Notes: generated by a model not told the origin, from the letters alone. 64,000 bases of DNA from Telmatactis stephensoni (GCA_029948255.1 JALIZF010001864.1:558001-622000); one strand, 5' to 3'. Positions 12,558 to 24,525 are shown, counted from the first letter of the stretch. Made by a program: numbers and translations.

Positions 12558-13235
12558 GTAGCTCGTTTTATCTACAAAAATGCGCACTGAGAGTAAAGCA
12601 GAAACGGGAGACGATGGAGTACTGAGCCTTGGGGGAACTCAATAAGTGAAAGGCTGAAGAGATCTGCGTCCTACTAATTCTTATGCCATTCTTCGATTTA
12701 ACTTGTTTGATTATAGATTTTTTTTGTTGCAGATGGCCATCCAGCGCGATGTCTTTTTTCTTCAAGTCCCAAATAAAAGGAGAGTGATAGATTACTAGCC
12801 AAGAAGTGCACAGCAAGAGCCTTATATATTCAAAAGTAAATGCAAATTAGAACTTTCTGTAATCGAAATAACATGGAATGTAAAATGTACCACTGTAAAA
12901 TGTTTCAGTGCCACGTGATCAAATAGGAATAGTCTTAGCTTCGACATCCTTGAGTAATGCTCCTGGCAAGTTTCATATTTTTCAAGCAGGCAACCGGGTT
13001 CGTATAATTGGCAAGTTATTTTGCAGTCAACCAATCGCGTTGGAAAAGGCGCCGTCCAACCTGATTGAGTTCACCAAAATATTTGTTCACGTTTTGGCCT
13101 GCCTTGCTATACATTGCAAAAGGATAGCCTTGTGTAAGAAGTAGTTAGTTGGTAGACAACGCAGTAACGTGCATGTAAGATAGATATTAAAGAAGACTAA
13201 TAAAAATGTCACAATCGTCGTTCTAGCTGTCTCCT
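12558..13235. other. Unassigned intergenic
   Basis: One more T-rich tract ending TTGCAG/ATGGCCATCC (about 12733) resembles the cassettes upstream. No coding gene seen. Confidence 0.4.
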
Positions 13236-13460
13236 TAGGCCTGGTTTTCACTACGACGCAAGCAAAAGCAGCAAGTACAAGGATCAAAATTTTTCCTTCT
13301 GCTTGCTGTTGTGCTTGCGTGCATGTTATCTCGATGAAAACGGAGCATCGTGCTTGCGTGCGCTTGCGCGTATTTGCTGTTGTGCTTGCGTGGATGTTTA
13401 TATCTCAAACGAATCATTATGATGCTGCTTGTGCTTACTTTGCTAGTGAAAACCAGGCTT
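13236..13460. mobile_element. MITE ending in GCCTGGTTTTCACTA
   Basis: Left GCCTGGTTTTCACTACGACG and right CTAGTGAAAACCAGGC are inverted. The interior is built of repeated GCTTGCGTG/CTTGCTGTTGTG motifs. The 38313-38473 element has similar ends. Confidence 0.75.
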
Positions 13461-13589
13461 TGGCAATCGATGATCTTGTTTAAAGGACAGTACAGTGAAC
13501 TTTCTATAAGGTCTCAACTCGTCCGTTTCCCCTCTAAAGTTTAACACTACGCCTATGTGTATGCGTTGGTTGCTAGAGCGAAAACAATG

Positions 13590-13734
13590 TAGAGTGATGG
13601 CACTTAATCCGTGAAATAGATATTAGTCCAATAGATATTAGTAGACACTATTTCCATTGTTTTCTTTGGTTTTGATTACACTATTAGACATTGACTATTA
13701 GATTTTATTTCACGGATTAAGTGCCATCACTCTA
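13590..13734. mobile_element. MITE family A, copy 1 (TA target)
   Basis: The termini TAGAGTGATGGCACTTAATC and its complement form TIRs of about 30 bp, with a TA at each border as in Tc1/mariner-type insertions. Nearly the same sequence as 13917-14061. Confidence 0.85.
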
Positions 13735-13770
13735 ACCATGAAACAAGCACTAACTAAATAGTATGGTAAA

Positions 13771-13918
13771 TAGAGTGGTTTTCATTTGACCATGAAGGAA
13801 TTGACAAATATACTGTTGGTAGTACACTCGAGCCATTTTTTTTGTTTTGTTTCTTATCAACTACTACAAACTACATAGTCATTTTTCTTTCACTGTCAAA
13901 TTAATGAAAATAACTCTA
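13771..13918. mobile_element. MITE family A relative (TA target)
   Basis: The ends TAGAGTGGTTTTCATTTGAC and TCATTAATTTGACAGTGAAAG (complement side) are related to family A but diverged. Its right border TA is also the left border of the next copy. Confidence 0.7.
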
Positions 13919-14061
13919 GAGTGATGGCACTTAATCCGTGAAATAGATATTAGTCTAACAGACATTAGTAGACACTATTTCCATTGTTTTCTTTTGTTTT
14001 GATTAGACTATTAGACATTGACTATTAGATTCTGTTTCACGGATTAAGTGCCATCACTCTA
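13917..14061. mobile_element. MITE family A, copy 2
   Basis: 145 bp, with the same termini as copy 1 and few interior differences. It abuts the preceding element and shares its TA. Confidence 0.85.
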
Positions 14062-14221
14062 GTATAAATCCCGATTTTGTTACTATTTGGTACATGCTAT
14101 TTACTTGCCAAGTTGGTTTCATGGTTTTAGTGTTATCGCTCTAACGCAAACGCTAATAATTAACGAAAAGTGCGCGTAAGTGTAATGTTTTCTAGGCCAT
14201 GATAGGGATTTCACTGCACCG

Positions 14222-14420
14222 CAATAAGCCTTTAGCATTATGATGTTTCATACCTCTCTCTATACCACAATCCTTTTGGAGTATCTATTGTTCATCAATT
14301 TAAGAATATAGTGTTTGTATTCTCAGCTCCAGGATTTTTAAATTTGAATATGAAAGATTATTGAAGAGGATTCTGGTATAGATAGAGGTATGGAACGTCA
14401 TAAAGGTAAAGGCTTATTTC
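14222..14420. mobile_element. MITE with about 50-bp TIRs
   Basis: The left AATAAGCCTTTAGCATTATG...CATACCTCTCTCTATACCA is complementary to the right TGGTATAGATAGAGGTATGG...AAAGGCTTATT, flanking about 95 bp of AT-rich interior. Confidence 0.75.
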
Positions 14421-14522
14421 TCAACCATTTTTGAGTAATCTTGGCCTGATCAGTTGTCATACTATCGGGAGATCAGGCGTTGGAACGAAAGGTTTCCGAC
14501 AGTTTGATCTTCTGGCTAATAC

Positions 14523-14638
14523 GCTAATACGTAACGGTAATACGGACAATAAATACGTGCAACGTATTTCTAAACTTTGTGCTAATACGTAACGGTAATA
14601 CGGGCAATAAATACGTGCAACGTATCTCTAAACTTTGT
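14523..14638 (+). repeat. Tandem duplication, 58-bp unit x2
   Basis: The unit GCTAATACGTAACGGTAATA...CTAAACTTTGT occurs at 14523-14580 and 14581-14638 with two mismatches. Confidence 0.9.
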
Positions 14639-14719
14639 GCTGCAAAGTTAGTCGTATTACCACTCTGGACGCAATACGTTTTTGCTGCAACTGGAGATGA
14701 CTTCTAAAACAGAATGCAC

Positions 14720-14943
14720 TAAGGGGGTGTTTACATGGCACTATAGGATCATCCTAGCACAAGGATTATCCTAGCAGGCAAATCATCCTACAGGCTATAC
14801 ATTTACTGCATTCTGTTTAGTAGGATGATCCTAGTACCCGAAGTGAAGACACAAATTTTCATGTAAACAGAATGCAGTAAATGTATGGCAGGTAGGATGA
14901 TTCGCCTGCTAGGATGATCCTAGTGCCATGTAAACACCCCCTA
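14720..14943. mobile_element. MITE family B, copy 1
   Basis: TIRs AGGGGGTGTTTACATGGCAC / GTGCCATGTAAACACCCCCT. The interior has repeated AGGATGATCCTAG palindromes. The same family as 15460-15664. Confidence 0.85.
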
Positions 14944-14968
14944 AATCTGATCGCGCAAATTTCTGTAC

Positions 14969-15109
14969 TTAGGGCCCGTTCACATGAGAGATGGTGTCCC
15001 TATGTAGCAGGGATAATTCTTTTGTTTCAGTTGTGTGCTCCAGGGATTAGAAAACAAAAGAGTTATCCCTACTACATAGGGGCACCCTCTTTCATGTGAA
15101 CGGCCCTTA
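14969..15109. mobile_element. MITE with GGGCCCGTTCACATGA termini
   Basis: The left AGGGCCCGTTCACATGAGAG and right TTTCATGTGAACGGCCCT are inverted, and the arms continue inward (CCCTATGTAGCAGGGATAA / TTATCCCTACTACATAGGG). Confidence 0.8.
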
Positions 15110-15223
15110 GACCAACTCAAAGGGAGATGTGGAGCACAGGAAAAATGAACAAAGTGCGATCGATTTCTTTAAAGATTTTACTGAAAAAATGTGCGCATTA
15201 GGTTGTGAAAGTGCGCGCGATTT

Positions 15224-15364
15224 TAGGGTGATTTTTCCTTCGGCCGTGAAAGAATAGTCTAACCTGATAGTAGTAGACTCTTAAATCCATTGTTTTCTTT
15301 TGTTGGTTAACTAATACAAACTAAATAGTCGTTTTTCTTTCACGGGCGAAGGAAAATCACTCCA
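15224..15364. mobile_element. MITE related to family A
   Basis: The termini GGGTGATTTTTCCTTCGGCC / GGGCGAAGGAAAATCACTCC share the inner motif TTTCTTTCACGG and the central CCATTGTTTTCTTTTG with the family A elements 1.5 kb upstream. Confidence 0.7.
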
Positions 15365-15424
15365 GTGAATGGATAGGTGATAACTCCACGTTAAAACACA
15401 CACAACCACTACAGAAAAATCTGA

Positions 15425-15460
15425 GCCCCAGGAGAGAACCAAACCTACGACCTTCCAATT
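15425..15460 (-). repeat. tRNA-derived SINE fragment (weak)
   Basis: On the minus strand GGTCGTAGGTTTGGTTCTC resembles a B-box followed by CCTGGGGCTCAGATTTTTC, as in tRNA-derived SINEs. Only the B-box side is visible. Confidence 0.3.
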
Positions 15461-15664
15461 AAGGGGTTGTTTACATGGCACTAGGATCATCCTAGCAAGC
15501 GAATCATCCTACCTGCTATACATTTACTGCATTCTGTTTACATGGAAATTTGTGTCTTCACTTCGGTTACTAGGATCATCCTACTAAACAGAATGCAGTA
15601 AATGTACAGCAGGTAGGATGATCCTAGTACCAGGATGATCCTAGTGCCATGTAAACACCCCCTA
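15460..15664. mobile_element. MITE family B, copy 2 (interior inverted relative to copy 1)
   Basis: Same TIRs as 14720-14943. The interior segment TGTGTCTTCACTTCGG appears here in the complement orientation of copy 1, so the two copies are in opposite orientations. Confidence 0.85.
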
Positions 15665-16612
15665 ACTAGACGGATTCGTATGGACCATTGCTCAATGTCT
15701 ATAGTCACCTTACACATAGACTGAATTTGCGATTGAACCGAAATTCGATAAAAAGAAAACTTTATGGACAGATTTGTTTGTTAGTACTTGGGAAAGTGCT
15801 AGAATGATTGCACTTAAACAGTGAAAATATTGAAAAATAGCAGTATTAAACAATGGAAAACAAAGGATTTTGTACTATTTAAGTGTCCGATTTAGCGCTT
15901 TCGCACTAATTGGAAGACACTCAGTGGCATTCTAATAATTTGTGCACACACCTCTCAGCTCACTTGTTCGTGTATAATGAGCGAGGAAAACTAGGTTCTC
16001 TAGGGGAGGGGAAGGAGGGGAGGGGGAGCTAGGAAGGTAAAGGAAGAAAACCGGAGGACCAAAGAAAAAAAATAAAGTTCTCGAAGCAAGGGAGAGAATG
16101 AACTAATAAATTCATGTCACGTGATGGTTAGCTGGAAAGCTATAAAAAATAAAAATAAATAAATGCTTTATTTGTTTAAGCAGGCTTGACTAATTGGCAG
16201 CCATTCGGCTGATGTGGGCCTGCTGTCACTCACACACACCCATGAGAAGTTTGCAGTGTTGCCTCCTCTGACGTCATTAAATTTGCATTTTGACATTTGA
16301 AACCTTCATATCTCAGAAAATATGGGGTAAGAAAAACCAGGATAAAAAGATCTTCACTATGCTCTCTAAAAAGAACTAAGTTTGAAAATAAAAAAATATG
16401 CGTCATAGGGACTTTAATGTACTTTAATTGTTTCTCATGATGCTTATTTGTAAAGAAATAAGTGAGTGTATTTCAATTGTTTAACTTCTGAGACACTAGC
16501 TAGGAAATAGGTCGAATCAACATTCTCCGAATTATTGTGGTGTTTTATATTCTATATATCTCAAGCATCATCAACCGGTGACATTTAAATGTTTTTCCAA
16601 TGTCTGAAAGAT
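15665..16612. other. Unassigned intergenic
   Basis: A purine-rich GGGGAGGGGAAGG tract lies at about 16000-16030. The AATAAATAAATGCTTTATT stretch at about 16150 is repeat-like. AGAATGATTGCACTTAAACAG at about 15802 resembles one end of family A. No gene seen. Confidence 0.4.
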
Positions 16613-16732
16613 TAGCCTCCTCCGCAGGCAACCTTTTGGGCTTCCTGTGCGAAATTTTGAGAAGAAAAAAGACTGTCTTTAACACAGGAGGCCCAAAGCG
16701 AAAAAGCGAACAGTTGCCTGCGGAGGAGGCTA
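16613..16732. mobile_element. 120-bp MITE, TA-flanked
   Basis: TAGCCTCCTCCGCAGGCAAC at the left and GTTGCCTGCGGAGGAGGCTA at the right are perfect inverted complements. A diverged one-sided relative (GCCTCCTACGCAAGCAAC) is at about 20819. Confidence 0.85.
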
Positions 16733-19634
16733 CTGAAAGATGACAGCTACACCAGCCAGCTGCCATTATGTGGAAGTCTGAGCCAATCATAATATGCCAC
16801 GTGTTCTGTTCTGCATTTTGCTGCACAGGAAATAACTCGCGAATTTGCAATCCACGAGTTACTAGTAAAAACGACTGAAATTCTACTTCTTTTAAAACTT
16901 GATACACCTTCGGTATCTCAGGTAAAAACCTGTGTAAATAAAGAAACTTGAACTTGAACTTGTGATGCCCCGTTCGGGAATGGAAACCACGACCAAAAAA
17001 GGTTGTCAGATGACAGGCATCAAGCCTACGCAAAAAGACCTAAAGGGAGTACAGGTAGAAATTACTAAAGCTGTGAATTTCAGCACAGCAGTATCGTCAA
17101 GCTTGCCTGACCTTATATCCTATTCCTTCACTTGCAGTTGATAAAAACTAAGACCAAAGCTGATGAATTACATTTACCCATACTCCTTTTCGGTGTCGAC
17201 AGATGCGAAGTCTTAATTATAAAGCCTCTCCGCCCGACAACCTTGTTTGAAAACGGCGTACTTTTATGATTTGCTGATGACAGTATGTTTTGGGAGCATG
17301 GTCCATTTTTGCTTCAGTTTAGCAAAAACGTAGCTGAAATTACCAATACTACATCTACTCTTCTCTAGATCTGTATGTCTAGGGAATGTGGTCAATTTGC
17401 ACATCGGCTGACTAAAACTGCAAACGAGCAAGTTGTCGAGGGTTAACGAATTTTTCTTTGAGTTGGAAAACTGACAGGACATTCACCATATAGTTAAAGG
17501 CTGCAGACTTCTAGGAATAACCACAAAAGATTCAGAAAATTTGAAAATGCTACAACTACAAGTCACGTACAGTTTACGAGCACTGCATGCATGAAACAAG
17601 GGTATATATTTGAGTTCTTTAATAGGCTCTTTGCAAAATGACTTTACTCATTGTCACAAGTACTAGAATGCTTTACAATTTTAATTATCAAATTTTAATA
17701 TCCCTTATAAGGATAGTGGAACAAGTTATAAGAGTGGGCAAAGCATTCTGGTAGTTGTGGTCTGTGATCCAAGTGGCCCATTTAAGATCGGAAATGACAT
17801 CATCAGTTCTCAGTTCTACTACATGGCTCGCAGTGTCCAGCAGAAAGAACCATGGCAGAAATTATAAACACGAACAACTACCCTCGCTACTAGTGCCTAA
17901 ACAATACAATCAACTGTTCATTGTAACAATTCCAGACGTCCTATCTCCCTTGAAAACCTTGTTTGGTTTGCCTAACAGCATCATTGTCATACTAAAGTAC
18001 AGCTTCACTCAGGAGGGACGTTGGCTTCACGCGAACTAACTGGCCGTGTGGCTTCAGCCATTGATGTATACTGCTGGGGGTCATGATATAAAGTACGTCG
18101 AGTAACCTTGGCAGAGGAAACCACAATGTTTTCTAAAACTGATCCGGCTTTAAACAGTGGTCCTACTAAACCCTCTTCTTGCTTTACCATGAAATGACTT
18201 TGTTGATAATATTTATTTGAGAATATCGTAGTAATACACATCTTTCTCGGACCCAAAGATGTTTTAAACCGCTGACTTCAAGTAATGAGTCAAGCTGTGT
18301 GCAAGCTGGAGTCTAGGGGGACTGGCCGAGTTTCGCAGCATTCTACGCATACCGTATCACTTGCTCCCTTAGGAGCTAGCTGCACGAGTGAACCATGCAT
18401 CGACTAGAATGTCCCGTCGGGATAAGAAAACTCGATTCTGTTCTTCCTTGTAATATGAACTTGCTACGGACTGATACAGGGCCAGATAGAAGGTTTTTCA
18501 ACACAGAACAACGAGGTTTCACTTTAGTTGGTGTGTTGACGAGCAGGGGGAAAGCTCTGAAGGAAAAGGAACTCCATTGTACTTGCCGACCACAGAGGAC
18601 GACCTCAAAGTACGTTTATGTCATTTCATTTAAATTAACGAGTACCCTTTCTGGGTCTGGAAAATTTCTTGACTTCCTTAATTAGAAAATCTTTCTATTT
18701 CTTTTTCCATTCCTCCCATTCTAAATGAGTTATGCCTTGACTTTCATTATTCATATGAAAATGGAGATATTCCGACACAGAGAAAAACAAGCAGCAAGTC
18801 GAAAATTAGTTTTTGCGTCGCTAAACTTGGCAATCGGATAGCGTGGTTGGTTTTATTTAATCGTGCTGTGTAATCCAATCTTATTCCCTCACCCGGAATT
18901 GAAATTTCCCTCAATAGCAGCGATTCAAAACAAATATTATTAGGCAATTAGTTTTCGAGTGGCCAGCGTTACTTCTCATGTGACATAATGACAGCCTAGT
19001 TAATCTTCAAATGTCATTACGTTTCAAAATCAAATCTATGGATTAATTTTTTTGAAGCGATAAATTGAAATTAATGACCCGAATATTATCCGACCCATAT
19101 AAAGTTCCCAACCCAAACACTTTGCATACATCTTAACAATTAATTCTCTGATGTTGTTCTGTACACTTTGGAAAAGATAGTCTGAAATGAAATGTTGATA
19201 AAGATAGGTTGGATTTTGGCCGTAACTTGCTGGCAGTAATATAAAGGATTTGGCATCGACTAGTTGAATAGCCCCAGGGGGAATGGATGTCAAGGTATTC
19301 TACACCACACGAAGTATAGAATACTATATGAATTCTTTCACGCGAAACATTCAGTACCATACCGGTTCATCAGTCATTCTGGAGACTGGGAACTAGCTAG
19401 CAAAAAGACCAGAGCAATTTGAGGTGAATTTTAGATTAAAAATACCAATTTATTACGATCTAGTGTAGGATATCAATGTTAGAATTGTATAATAGTTCTT
19501 AGTATTTCATTTGAAACAAATTTAAGCTTCCAATTTGACTCCCTCCCCCAAAAATTTTTTCAAAAGATTTTTCGAATGAAGTTAAAAGCCAAACCTCTTA
19601 TCCAAAATAGCAATTTAATTGATTGGTTCATTGA
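16733..19634. other. Unassigned intergenic
   Basis: No confident gene. The minus-strand frame 18005-18256 has protein-like composition over about 60 residues (GPLFKAGSVLENIVVSSAK) but no recognised family and no clear partner exons. Confidence 0.35.
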
Positions 19635-20133
19635 TTGTAAAATGATTTGTTTACTTAGGCACTTATTTGATTATTTACTTGATTATTTGCATGTTTATTT
19701 GTTTGCTTGTTGTATTTATGTGTTTGTTTTTTAGATAACAAAATGACAATATAGGAATAATCCAAGGGGAAATAATTTTGTGACGTGCAGTTTATAGTAA
19801 CATTGTAAAATAATTTGTTCACTCAGGCACTTATTTGATTATTTACTTGATTATCTGCATGTTTATTTGTTTGCTTGTTGTATTTGTGTGTTTGTATTTT
19901 AATAATAAAATTACAATATAGGAATAATCCAAGAGAAATAATTTTGAGACGTGCAGTTTATAGTAACATTGTAAATAATTTGTTTACTCAGGCACTTATT
20001 TGATTATTTACTTGGTTAGCTGCATGTTTATTTGTTTGCTTGTTGTATTTGTGTGTTTGTTTTTTAATAATAAAATTACAATATAGGAATAATCCAAGGG
20101 GAAATAATTTTGAGACGTGCAGTTTATAGTAAC
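19635..20133 (+). repeat. Three-copy tandem repeat, unit 166-167 bp
   Basis: The units start at ATTGTAAAATGATTTGTTTA (19635), 19802 and 19968. All carry CAGGCACTTATTTGATTATT-like sequence (first unit TAGGCAC) and end in ACGTGCAGTTTATAGTAAC. High similarity with scattered substitutions. Confidence 0.9.
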
Positions 20134-23100
20134 GTGAAAATGATACGTAACACCAATCATAATGCTGTGCGTTAAATATTCCCAGAATTTTTTATGATCC
20201 AGAACTCCAGTTTTTGCTCAATTATTGTCACAACGCTAAAGAACCATGACACGTAAATAAAGGATGACGCCCGCGCCTATACATTATAACAGTAATGTGA
20301 TATGTCAAGTCACAGTACAGGGAACCAAGCCAGAGGAAATGACAGGAAGGTTAGAGGTCTTGGAGACCAGACATGAGCAACGCTGAGAGAAAACCTATGG
20401 CGATCAACCCCCTTCGCTTGTAAGGGGGACATCTCTCTAAAATATTTCCTGCATCAAGCCGAGTTGTTCGATTCCTAAACAATTCCTAAGGATGATATAC
20501 TTCACACTAAGACATACAGAAAGAGTTCACTATTGATATAACACGCCCGCGGATGGCCACGCCCAGATTGAAGATGGAAGCGCCGAATAAGGTGTCTCGT
20601 TACGAGAAATTTCGTAAGACTGATTAATTTTCAAAAACACTTCGATTTTGCTTTTTAAATTTAAGCCTCATTTCCTACCTATCATTGCGATTATTTGTCG
20701 ACTTTATGCACATTTTCTCTACGTTTTGTCAAGGTGTGACCGAAGGACAAAATGCGCCTCACGCATAGACTATGTAAAGTAACCTGCACAAGGTTCGACA
20801 AAACATCTGATACACTTAGCCTCCTACGCAAGCAACACTTGGGCTCCCTGTGGCAATAGAGATGCAAATAGCCCTTCCCTCCCTCCCCAGTCCTTCCTTT
20901 GTTACAGTCCCAGTTTTCTCTCTTTCTCTGTTACCACAGAATACCCAACGAAGGAACACACTTTGATAAGTTATTTTTGCCTCCATCGGAAATCCTTCTC
21001 ACCCGTCCTTTCGTCTCCTGCTACTACTGTACTGGAACGTAGGAGGAAGTTATTCGTAAATTTACCTTATTTGGGAATATATTGACCTATCATGAGCTAC
21101 GCGCTGCGCTGAAGTGGGTTTGGTTCCACGGATAAGTCGTTAAAGCCTTCTTTATTTCTATGTTCTAGTAATAAATGCTCAAAGGGCTTGGTTTTACTCA
21201 CGTAACGACGTTACTACACTTTTCATGCGAACTCTTCTCAGTGCAGAAAATCGCCCAAAGGAATTCAATATCTGTTTCCTGTTCTAAAATAGTCCATGAC
21301 TTCCGATTTTGTTCGTGCCCAGCTCTAAAATAAGATTCCACGTATTTATGTAGCCATCACTAACTTGTTGTTTTAGGGATAGAATTCTGAAAAAATAATA
21401 TTAGAATATTTAGACATGGAGAGCATTTGTTGATAGTAATCAAAATTAAGAATACTTGCGGTATGTGATTAGAAGTTTGAACAAAGAGGAGAACAAGGTT
21501 AGTGTGCTTACTGACGATGGTTTTGAAAATCGCCATTTTCATCATTAAATTTCGTAAATTTTCTTTTTGGCAATGAAAGATAAAAGAAGGTTAAGATTTT
21601 GTCTAGATTCGGGATATGTAAATTGTTGTTTGGACGAATCACGGATGACTATAGAAAAACCATCTAATCGATTTAAAGATGATGGAAGAGCCATATAGCA
21701 CTATATGAAAGGTCTATTTTTATTGGGATGGCATTTTGAAATTGTGCTTTAGCTAACCCAAGGGAATTTTATAAAGATACTATACTTAGACCAGAGTTCG
21801 CTTCGGTCTTGCAAAAGCCCCGTGAACCATTTTTAGGCAAACGTTAATTATGGATGATTCGTAGCAAAGTCAGTTTATAGAAAAGAGCACGTCAAAATTT
21901 TGTTTGAATTTTTGTTGATTCTTTCCGCATATTTTAAAATTGCGAAGAGCGCGATGTGCCAGCCGTTCTTGGTAGAGATGGAGATTTGCCAGGCGTTGCT
22001 TGTGATATCGGATAAAATGATATTGAGACGAAGTTGTACGTCGCTGCCTCCTCGCCCGCGGGTGATTAATTGTGGCGCCGGAGGCACCATTTTTGACCTC
22101 ACATTTTCAGCGGATAACTATCAACTGCATGCATGATTTCTGTAATTTTCAGTTGACAGGCAAAATAAGATGTCTCTCCATTTTGAAACAGTAGAGACTA
22201 TTTGTTAAAGCAAATAAGGTAAAATATCAGGATAATAGACCATGAGTGATGATATTCGAAAAGCTAGAAATGTGGTCAAGATCGTTCAAGTTTTGTGTTT
22301 GGTTTTGTCCTTGTTCTGTTCGGTTTTCTCCTTGGAACGCTGGATAATAACAGCAATGGCCTACACTGTAAAGTAATGTGATAGAGGTTCCGCTGATTAA
22401 AACGAAATAGAAAGCTCAATCAAGGCATAATTCAAGCGCTTTCGTTTGAATTTCAAAAGATTATTGGCAGCGCCGCGCGAAGATATTGAAAACACTATTC
22501 AACATCAAACTCAAACTAGCGTGACTCGATCACTCGTGCAAAGTGAATTCATGGGTAAAGTCTGTAAAGTTTACTGTGTTTGCGTGCTTCCTTAATAAAA
22601 CTTATCGTTTCAATTATCAGACCCGCGCGTGCCAATAAACAAGCTACTGGTCTGTGTGCTTAGGAAGATAGTCCTCTTTGATTTCCTTTCGGCTGAATGT
22701 AAAGATTCTAAGTTAAAATAAAGTCCTCAATAATCGCTAGTAAATCAACGGATGCGTCGAGCTTGGGCTACCTGTGGTTCAATGATTTCGCAGTCGGCCC
22801 ATGTGCAAAAAAAAAGAGGAAAACATTTTAGGAAGGCCTGAAAGAGAGAAAACGAGAGAAGAAGAAAATCAACGAAATATTTTGAGTGAAAAAAAGAAAA
22901 AATCCGTGTGAAAAAAAGAAAAAATCCGTTTGCTTCTGCCGAGGCTCGAACCCGCAACGCAAAAGGCAAAAAATCCCGGACAATGCATCCAGACACCAGA
23001 GGAGCTGAATCATCGCATTGATTTACGGTACGGCTGAAGATTTCGGCCCCAACCCCGTTATCCTTCGGCAGAACACGTTACAACGCTAACCCGGCAAGCT

Positions 23101-23878
23101 GGGCCAGTGAGGGAGAAATTAGCCGGATCCTAGTCCATTTGTAGCTAATTCCACGCGTTGCGCCACTGCGTCCTACAGACTTTCACAAACCATATTCCGC
23201 TCGAGAAACGAATATTTCAGTGAGACGTGACTTTTACTGTAGTCTAATTGCCTTTTTCGGCTGGACAACATTAAAGAGCCACATACACATGATGTTCGCC
23301 TATTTTTTTTTACAGGATTTCCTATAAAATTCTTCAGCATGTGGCCGTTTTTTCGCACGCCATTTTCACCCTGACAACAAGTTTGAAAAGCACACAGGTA
23401 GCCCAAGCAGCTGGCAAACGGGACAGGAAGACCATAGGAAGATAGGAAGCCCAAACTTTGGATCCTCGCGCGAAAGAATAACGTAAATATGTATTTATCT
23501 GGAAAACTGGCGAGAAATTATGGAGCCCTGTACTTATGGCCTGATTGGTTGAACAGTGCAGTGAAAGTGATTCCGGCCGTTACTCAGCGTAACAAGTAAT
23601 TAAAGTAGTAATGGGCTCTCTGTGGTCCAAGCTTCAAAACTCATTTTAGGAGAACAAAACTCACTTAACTATAGAGTAAACAACTACAATCGAAAACACA
23701 CTTCGACTACTCAGTGGTGAATGTACTGATAGCGAATCCATGCACTTCAGTTGATTGGCTGAGTACGTAATCTTAAAAATAGCTCGCTCGGACAAGTTAT
23801 GTATGATTGGTTTATTTAATATGCAGATGGACACTTCTGGTTATGTACTGCTAGCCAGGTCTCTACTGTTTATACCGG
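20134..23878. other. Unassigned intergenic
   Basis: No recognisable gene. ATG 20575 followed by a good donor (TTTC/GTAAGA at 20614) could be a 13-codon first exon, but no downstream partner was found. The A/G-rich block 22800-22930 holds two copies of GTGAAAAAAAGAAAAAATCC. Confidence 0.35.
22925..23015 (-). repeat. tRNA-derived SINE fragment
   Basis: The minus strand reads an A-box-like TTCAGCTCCTCTGGTGTC and then a good B-box GCGGGTTCGAGCCTCGG. The spacer is longer than in a tRNA and cannot fold as one. Confidence 0.4.
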
Positions 23879-23879
23879 C

Positions 23880-24101
23880 TAAGAATCCTAGTACTCTGAT
23901 CAAAATGTACTAGAACGGAGGAAGTTGTGATGAAAAGTTCAGACATATATATCAGTCAACTGATTAAATACTTGAACAGTTTGTCTAGGCTAAGAATCCT
24001 AGTACTCTGATCAAAATGTACTAGAACGGAGGAAGTTGTGATGAAAAGTTCAGACATATATATCAGTCAACTGATTAAATACTTGAACAGTTTGTCTAGA
24101 C
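23880..24101 (+). repeat. Perfect 111-bp tandem duplication
   Basis: The unit beginning TAAGAATCCTAGTACTCTG at 23880 is repeated at 23991 with no difference visible to the eye through TTTGTCTAG, implying a recent duplication or an assembly duplication. Confidence 0.9.
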
Positions 24102-24525
24102 TGTACTGGAGTTGACGTGCTCCACGGAAGACTAATTTGGTTAATTTGGTACCAGGTGCAAAAGCCTGTTTGTCAACTGGCTGCCATTCTGAACAGGTCA
24201 AAGCCAACCCCTATAGGCTGTTAAATCTTTTAGGGTGAAAGTTTGAGACGCTATTTGGTTTGAGACGCTATTTTACATGCGACAAGATCTAATATCTGCG
24301 TGCAAGAATTCCACTATATGCACGTTGAAATCTAGCCTGACATTTTATATATCAGTACAGAAAAGCATAACTAAGAGACCGATACACGACGCGCACCCTT
24401 ATATAAACCTTTGGTAGCCCAATTTGACATGTTGCCCCGCATTTGAGCTATCGCGAACCCCGTCAGCTCGCGCTGGTAGCGAATGCATGGCAAATATTTT
24501 ACGATGTTCAGTGCGCGCAAGTAGC

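Noticed and set aside
16545..17033. 162-codon frame on the minus strand
   Set aside because: It runs straight through the 16613-16732 MITE and has no recognisable domain; chance open frame.
17700..17875. Short protein-like frame ending QKEPWQKL
   Set aside because: Only about 37 codons without recognised homology or firm splice sites; within chance expectation.
19635..20133. CRISPR-like array
   Set aside because: Units are 166-167 bp with no short repeat/spacer alternation, in a eukaryotic genome.
20575..20614. Possible first coding exon (MEAPNKVSRYEKF) with a donor
   Set aside because: No downstream exon in phase was found within several kb; too short to support alone.
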